From positions 1 through 37,568 of the forward strand of contig NZ_CYPW01000007.1 in NCBI RefSeq assembly GCF_001458175.1: a stretch of DNA of 37,568 nt, given 5' to 3'. This DNA comes from Shimia marina. GTDB taxonomy: Bacteria > Pseudomonadota > Alphaproteobacteria > Rhodobacterales > Rhodobacteraceae. Numbering within the stretch: position 1 is the first letter of the stretch; each line of letters begins with the position of its first letter. A model generated the notes under the pieces. It did not search any database. It was not told where the DNA came from and was given only the letters and a program-made list of their open reading frames with translations. The position numbers were made by a program, and so were the translations under genes. Shown here piece after piece: positions 34,051 to 37,568 of the stretch.

Positions 34051-34185
34051 CTAGTTGAAAGGAGGAGAAGCGGCAAGCTTGGCTTGCTTGAGGTCGTCGA
34101 GTTCAGCGTGAAGCAGTTCCCTGGCTGCGTTCCAGGGCGGTGAACCCGCCCTGGTGCTGAAGTCATTCGGTGACCGGATCTTCAT
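34051..34185 (-). CDS. Possible 44-aa protein before RM operon
   Basis: Short ORF starting at ATG 34185, overlapping the 3' end of the previous gene by 23 bases. The product reads MKIRSPNDFSTRAGSPPW, then NAARELLHAELDDLKQAKLA, a protein-like helical stretch. There is no clear ribosome-binding site and no family known to me; coupling to the upstream gene would be needed. Reported as possible only. Confidence 0.3.
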   Translation of the reverse strand: MKIRSPNDFSTRAGSPPWNAARELLHAELDDLKQAKLAASPPFN

Positions 34186-34360
34186 CGCGACGTGGGAAGG
34201 CAACCATGTCGACGTCGGGGAACATGCTGTGTTTGACGTTGATCGACGTGATGTTGCCGCTGTCGTCGGTGTTGACGAAGAGGACACCGCAGCGGTCCCA
34301 GAAGTTCTTGCCGTCTTTTTCGCCGGATTTGACGTTCAGTTTCAGAGTTTGAGTAGCCAT
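34163..34360 (-). CDS. Small plasmid/ICE protein, 65 aa
   Basis: 65 residues from ATG 34360 (MATQTLKLNVKSGEKDGKNF); the open frame upstream lacks protein character. The sequence is a compact beta-type protein (FWDRCGVLFVNTDDSGNITS, INVKHSMFPDVDMVAFPR) with an acidic tail. I have seen this type as an uncharacterised plasmid-borne protein; no function known. It is preceded by structured leader copy C, which links it to ardC and to the 23830 gene, and it could be an early-entry protein by that association. Confidence 0.62.
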   Translation of the reverse strand: MATQTLKLNVKSGEKDGKNFWDRCGVLFVNTDDSGNITSINVKHSMFPDVDMVAFPRRDEDPVTE

Positions 34361-34409
34361 TTTTTTGATCCTCACTTTGAGTGTTTCGATGAACATGACC
34401 AAAGCTGGC

Positions 34410-34495
34410 ACCAAGGGGCTGTCAGCGAGAAAGTTGCCTCGCGAGGAATGCGCTGGCGCAGGGGAATTTTCTTGTTGAAGCGGGGCTTGCCCCGC
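34410..34495. repeat. Structured leader element, copy C (diverged)
   Basis: Upstream of the 34360 gene, the stretch GGGGCTGTCA, then GAAAGTT...AATTTTC arms (34429-34435/34465-34471) enclosing CGCGAGGAATG (34440-34450), a small CGC/GCG hairpin and CAGGGGAA (34459-34466), matches the central fold of copy B (CGCGAGGAATG at 25547-25557, CAGGGGAA at 25572-25579). A perfect GCGGGGC/GCCCCGC hairpin follows (34480-34495). The 43-bp palindrome block of A and B is absent. The remainder of 34361-34669 shows no other gene. Confidence 0.5.
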
Positions 34496-34669
34496 GTCCG
34501 GCACGGCTGCCCGCTTATGTTCAGCAATCAGAAACACAGCGTTGAGGGTCTGAGTTCGGCACTCCAAAATCGACCTGCCACGTCATCACGCATCGGATTG
34601 GCCAAGGACCTCAAAATCCCGTTGCTGCCAAACGGCTTTCGGTCAATCCAATTCAACAGCGGCCCCAGT

Positions 34670-35890
34670 TCACGCACGCGCCACATCAGCTTCCTCGTGC
34701 TCGAAGGCTGTCGCCATCTCGTTGATCTCCTTCTCCGGAGCCCCCAATGTACGGGCAACGACACGCCAAGCCATAGTCGCTTCGGCCACCTCGGCAATGA
34801 TGCGATCTGCCTCGCCGCGTTCGAGAAGATAGGATTCATGTTGCGCGCGGTGCAGGGCGATACTGGCATCCGGGTTGTCATCGTCGACATAGCTCTTGAG
34901 CACACGCGGCTGGTTCGGCACAGGGTTGATGTCGTAGGCCGGTGAGAGATGCCAGCCGCCACGCCCACGCAGAAATCCGTGATTGCGCATATGGTCATCG
35001 AGGTTCGTCACGAGAATGGAAAAGGCAACCCGCCGGTAGAGTTCCTCGCGGTCTTGGTCAGGCGTGACGCTTTCTGAGGTGATGATATCGGCCAGGTCCA
35101 AATAGCTGTAGCTTTCGCCATCCTTGCCGCCCAGCATCGCCATAGCTGAGATGAACGGGATCCTGCCGTCCTCGTTCCTGTCAAACCGATGGGACAGGAA
35201 AACCGGTTTGTCGCCTGCCATCTCAAGCGTGTGATCAGAGACCGTAATTCCGGCGCGTCTTGCGAGCTCCAATGCAATGGCTTCCCAGCGTTCTACGCAA
35301 TAGGTGTCCGTCTCCTTTGGGAACTTGGCGACAGAAAGACGGCCGTGTTGATCGAGGATACTGGCCTTTGGCCTCGCGCCGCCCAGAGAACTGCCCGGAG
35401 CAAACAGCATTTTCAGGTCCTCAGCGGTCTCCTCCCCGCGCAAAACGCGCTGAGACGCATGAAGTAAGTCCCCGAGGCTGACGAGCGCAGGCACGCCGAT
35501 GCCCTCGCGCGCTTGAAAGTCGCTATCAACCATGAAGCGCAGCGCACCCAAACGGGTCTCGTCATTTACGCCAAGCAGGTAGTCGGTTTCTTGCAGCACG
35601 CGCGGACGTCGCCCCTCGGCCTCTGCCATGCGCCCCTCATAGCGCCGCATCACCGTTCTGCCCCAGGTATCAGGGGCAGAATCCCCAAGTGGTGCGAGCA
35701 TGTCTTGCCCAGCTTCCGGGACGAATTGCCCTTTAACGAGAGGCATGTTTGGCGAAAGCCCGAAGGCGTTTTCGTCGGCAAGCCAATCGTCATGATAGGT
35801 GAAGGACACCCGCTCTCGACCGCGCCCCGCTGTGCGGTGGAGCGTGCCAACCCGTTTCAGCCCCTTCCAGTCGATCCAGACCTCAACCAT
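34670..35890 (-). CDS. hipA: HipA-type serine/threonine kinase toxin
   Basis: 406 residues. N-subdomain 1 (about 1-110) includes WKGLKRVGTLH and SPNMPLVKGQF. The Gly-rich loop with autophosphorylation serines is APGSSLGGARPKASI (about 163-177), followed by KFPKETDTY with the ATP-binding lysine region. Catalytic loop is TNLDDHMRNHGFL (Asp and Asn), and the metal-binding motif is LSPAYDINP. HipA toxins phosphorylate tRNA synthetases (GltX in E. coli) and induce dormancy. Start at 35890 overlaps the hipB stop by eight bases. Full length, all catalytic residues present, so likely active and helps keep the element in the host. Confidence 0.9.
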   Translation of the reverse strand: MVEVWIDWKGLKRVGTLHRTAGRGRERVSFTYHDDWLADENAFGLSPNMPLVKGQFVPEAGQDMLAPLGDSAPDTWGRTVMRRYEGRMAEAEGRRPRVLQETDYLLGVNDETRLGALRFMVDSDFQAREGIGVPALVSLGDLLHASQRVLRGEETAEDLKMLFAPGSSLGGARPKASILDQHGRLSVAKFPKETDTYCVERWEAIALELARRAGITVSDHTLEMAGDKPVFLSHRFDRNEDGRIPFISAMAMLGGKDGESYSYLDLADIITSESVTPDQDREELYRRVAFSILVTNLDDHMRNHGFLRGRGGWHLSPAYDINPVPNQPRVLKSYVDDDNPDASIALHRAQHESYLLERGEADRIIAEVAEATMAWRVVARTLGAPEKEINEMATAFEHEEADVARA

Positions 35891-36185
35891 TTTTCAGTCT
35901 CGCACGCTGCGGGAGGTCATCCAGGGCCATCTGCTCGCCAACCGGATCATCCAGATCCCCCCAGCCTTTCAGGAGGCCGAGCGCCTGCAATACAGCAACG
36001 TAGGTGCCGATCTTGACTGCGGGGTTCCCGCTTTCGATCTTGGCGATGGTCTGCCGCGTTGTGCCAGCACGCTGCGCAACAATCTCAGCGGTCAGTTTGC
36101 GGCGCAGTCGAGCAACACGAATGTTTTCCCCAAGTGCCACCAGCTCCTTACGCGCCGCCCTGGGCATTTTGATCGGAACAGCCAT
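35883..36185 (-). CDS. hipB: HipB-type XRE antitoxin
   Basis: 100 residues from ATG 36185 (MAVPIKMPRAARKELVALGE); an upstream ATG is in frame, but 36185 has GGAGATAT upstream. The XRE domain has NIRVARLRRKLTAEIVAQRA, then TTRQTIAKIESGNPAVKIGT. The C-terminal tail (DDPVGEQMALDDLPQRARLK) would insert into HipA. It is translationally coupled to hipA, and two related inverted repeats lie upstream as likely autoregulatory operators. Confidence 0.87.
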   Translation of the reverse strand: MAVPIKMPRAARKELVALGENIRVARLRRKLTAEIVAQRAGTTRQTIAKIESGNPAVKIGTYVAVLQALGLLKGWGDLDDPVGEQMALDDLPQRARLKNG

Positions 36186-36217
36186 AATGATATCTCCAAG
36201 CGACACTAAGCGCCTCA

Positions 36218-36316
36218 ATGTTACGCTGATAAAACATTAATGTCAAATTTCATCGCTTAGCTCCATAACCCAACGCCGCCACACCAGCCACATCTTATGT
36301 TAGCTTAGTATAACAT
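36218..36316. promoter_or_regulatory. Two inverted-repeat operators upstream of hipBA
   Basis: ATGTTA-N8-AAACAT at 36218-36237 and ATGTTA-N8-TAACAT at 36297-36316; the second is a perfect inverted repeat and the first has one change. They are 79 bases apart, centre to centre, upstream of hipB. HipB dimers bind paired operators of this geometry (although the E. coli sequence TATCC-N8-GGATA differs) and bend the DNA. Confidence 0.6.
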
Positions 36317-36420
36317 TGGGGGCATTAAGGTTACCATTACGAAACATGGCCTAGCTACCTAACCGCACTCATCCAACACGTCTGCTCGAACGAAACGATT
36401 GCGTTCCCTTCCCTCGAAAG

Positions 36421-37284
36421 TCACGCCTGCAGCCCCGCAGCGCGCACCTGCTCAGGCGTCACTAGCTTTGAAGCGATCAAATCCTCGATCTGCCGGCTGG
36501 TGATGTGGCGGCACAAGGGATGGCGCTCGTGGATCCACTCGGCGAGGCTGGCGCGCCCCTTGGCTTCGGCCTCTCGCGCTTTCTCTCGGTCGGCCAGGAT
36601 CTGGGCCAGCCCCTTTTCCCAACGCCGCATCTTGAACCAGTTGTCCGAGAAACAGACCTTGCTGCGCGTGTAGCCCTCGCTTTCCTTCGCGTAGGCTTTG
36701 ACAGCCTGCTTCAGATCATCGAGCTTCACACCGGCCTTCAGGGCCGCAGCGATTAGGCGCAGACTGGTTCGCCGGTCTCGGATCCTGTCTTCGGGATAGG
36801 CCGCCAAGATCTTCTCAGCTTCAAGATCTTCAACCTCCTCCGTCGCCTCGCGCCTGCGCGTAGGTGGTTTATGGATGGTTTTAGGATGGTTTGGGGTCCA
36901 CCGTGAACCCCGTACCCCGTTCACCGTGGACCCCGTACCGGGTTCAGGCTGGACGGGGTTCACAGTGACCCCCGTCTCAATGTCGGGCTCGGCCGTGGTT
37001 TCGAGCGCGGCCACGCGCTCCAGAACGATGCGGTAAATGACGGTGTAGCCATTCTTGCAGTGCCGCCGCCCCGTCTCAATCAGAATGCCTTCGCGCAGGA
37101 AGTCGATGATGGTGCGCTTCACCGTGCTCTCGCTGAGCTCTGTGTGGCGCTGGATCGTCCCCTTGGAGCACCAAATTCCTGAGCCGTCATCGCTCGCCTT
37201 GTCGGCCAGAAACATGATGATCTGCTTGCGCGCAGCGCTGCCAAAGCGGCGCTCGGCGCATTCGTTTGCGATGCGCCAGCTCAT
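36421..37284 (-). CDS. Winged-HTH protein, replication-initiator type
   Basis: 287 residues from ATG 37284 (MSWRIANECAERRFGSAARK) with GGTGA upstream. Residues about 15-85 form a winged helix-turn-helix: ARKQIIMFLADKASDDGSGI, STIQRHTELSEST-type recognition (KGTIQRHTELSESTVKRTI) and wing GRRHCKNGYTVIYRI. The middle (about 95-150) is low-complexity linker with PTRRRE; the C-terminus is helical and basic (SEGYTRSKVCFSDNWFKMRR, EKGLAQILADREKAREAEA). Proteins with this architecture are found as replication or helix-turn-helix proteins in phages and ICEs. Its position 236 bases from attR suggests early expression in the circular form. Confidence 0.68.
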   Translation of the reverse strand: MSWRIANECAERRFGSAARKQIIMFLADKASDDGSGIWCSKGTIQRHTELSESTVKRTIIDFLREGILIETGRRHCKNGYTVIYRIVLERVAALETTAEPDIETGVTVNPVQPEPGTGSTVNGVRGSRWTPNHPKTIHKPPTRRREATEEVEDLEAEKILAAYPEDRIRDRRTSLRLIAAALKAGVKLDDLKQAVKAYAKESEGYTRSKVCFSDNWFKMRRWEKGLAQILADREKAREAEAKGRASLAEWIHERHPLCRHITSRQIEDLIASKLVTPEQVRAAGLQA

Positions 37285-37520
37285 GATGTCACCGCCAATT
37301 GGGTTGAGGTCTGACCGGAAATGCCGTAGGTATTGGGACGGAAACATTCTTCTATGCCGTTGAGGTGGGTGGCCGCCCCCTCAGCGGTTTTTCTTTGCCT
37401 TTTCGCCAGAGCAAGAACCTGTGAAGAACCGTTTACCTGGGGCTTGTAACCTATTGAAAAGCGATCCTGAACGAAACAAGTCCGTTTACAATTTTCCCCT
37501 TTAAAATCAACGAAATTTTC
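37285..37520. other. Right-end non-coding region with arm-type repeats
   Basis: No gene visible. It contains GTTTACC followed by TGGGG (37431-37441) and GTTTACA followed by ATTTT (37484-37495), matching in order and flank type the two copies at the left end. A GAACCTG...AAGAACC stretch lies near 37416-37430. This should be the right arm for integrase and excisionase binding, and the leader of the 37284 gene. Confidence 0.5.
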
Positions 37521-37568
37521 CGGATTGCAAATCCGTGTACACCGGTTCGATTCCGGTACTCGCCTCCA
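37521..37568 (+). other. attR: 48-bp direct repeat of tRNA-Cys 3' end
   Basis: A perfect copy of bases 1-48. The sequence just before it (37500-37520) is AT-rich and cannot supply a D arm or 5' acceptor strand, so this copy is only the duplicated attachment core left by integration. An 11-base string, TTTAAAATCAA, follows the left copy (49-59) and lies ten bases before the right copy (37500-37510), which may extend the recombinase-recognised region. Confidence 0.92.

Larger units (their letters stand above)
1..37568. mobile_element. Integrative and conjugative element, 37.5 kb, in tRNA-Cys
   Basis: The window is bounded by 48-bp tRNA-Cys direct repeats and contains every module needed for autonomous transfer: tyrosine recombinase and excisionase-like protein, MobP relaxase with MobC accessory, VirD4 coupling protein, and a full VirB-type mating-pair apparatus. 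Cargo consists of a retron-type RT locus, an OLD-like nuclease, ArdC, a type I restriction-modification locus with a PrrC-like ATPase, and HipBA. No insertion sequence or obvious gene decay is visible, so the element looks intact. Confidence 0.92.

Noticed and set aside
1-37568. CRISPR array or insertion sequence
   Set aside because: No regularly spaced direct repeats and no transposase-like protein or terminal inverted repeats were seen.
37500-37568. A complete second tRNA-Cys gene at the right end
   Set aside because: The bases before the repeat cannot form the D arm or acceptor strand; only the 3' part is duplicated.

Overview
The window is a complete integrative and conjugative element (ICE). 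It is bounded by a perfect 48-bp direct repeat (1-48 and 37521-37568) that is the 3' part of a tRNA-Cys(GCA) gene, from the anticodon stem to CCA. The left copy reads as the tail of the host tRNA, whose 5' part lies outside the window. GC-rich coding, the VirB gene set and the small conjugation-linked proteins suggest an alphaproteobacterium, most likely Rhodobacterales (roseobacter type). The taxon is inferred from gene style, not proven.

Layout. (1) 49-1964: recombination module with tyrosine integrase, excisionase-like protein and two divergent ribbon-helix-helix regulators around paired palindromic operators. (2) 1967-5136: a secreted protein, an XRE regulator, a small acidic protein and a single OLD-type ATPase/TOPRIM nuclease. 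(3) 5225-16488: a P-type (VirB) secretion operon in the order B1, B2, B3, B4, lipoprotein (B7-like), a transglycosylase with VirB5-like ends, B5, B8, B9, B10, B11, a small DUF4177-like protein and B6. (4) 16547-18360: a retron-type reverse transcriptase with the retron NAxxH and (V/I)TG signatures, coupled to an XRE gene, preceded by a tiny basic membrane protein and a strongly structured non-coding stretch. (5) 18388-22658: VirD4, MobP relaxase and an HTH-MobC fusion, then a nest of inverted repeats that is the best oriT candidate. (6) 22833-25332: small maintenance genes and an ArdC antirestriction protein, all reading towards that oriT, behind two copies of a 370-400 bp structured leader. 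(7) 25811-34014: a GIY-YIG protein, then a type I restriction locus hsdM-hsdS-ATPase-hsdR of EcoR124 style, in which the ATPase sits where prrC sits in E. coli and looks like a PrrC anticodon nuclease. (8) 34051-37284: small genes behind a third structured leader, a HipBA toxin-antitoxin pair and a winged-HTH, replication-type protein next to attR.

How it fits together. Int and the excisionase move the element at tRNA-Cys. The relaxase, MobC, VirD4 and VirB machine transfer it. A near-identical 16-bp AT-rich palindrome with TATAAT lies upstream of both the virB operon and the mob operon, suggesting one switch for both. The leading region carries ArdC and repeated hairpin leaders that could act as single-strand promoters on entry. 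Retron, OLD nuclease, type I RM with anticodon nuclease, and HipBA make the cargo defence- and stability-oriented. The most interesting parts are the retron locus with its membrane microprotein, the repeated leaders, and the PrrC-like guard.
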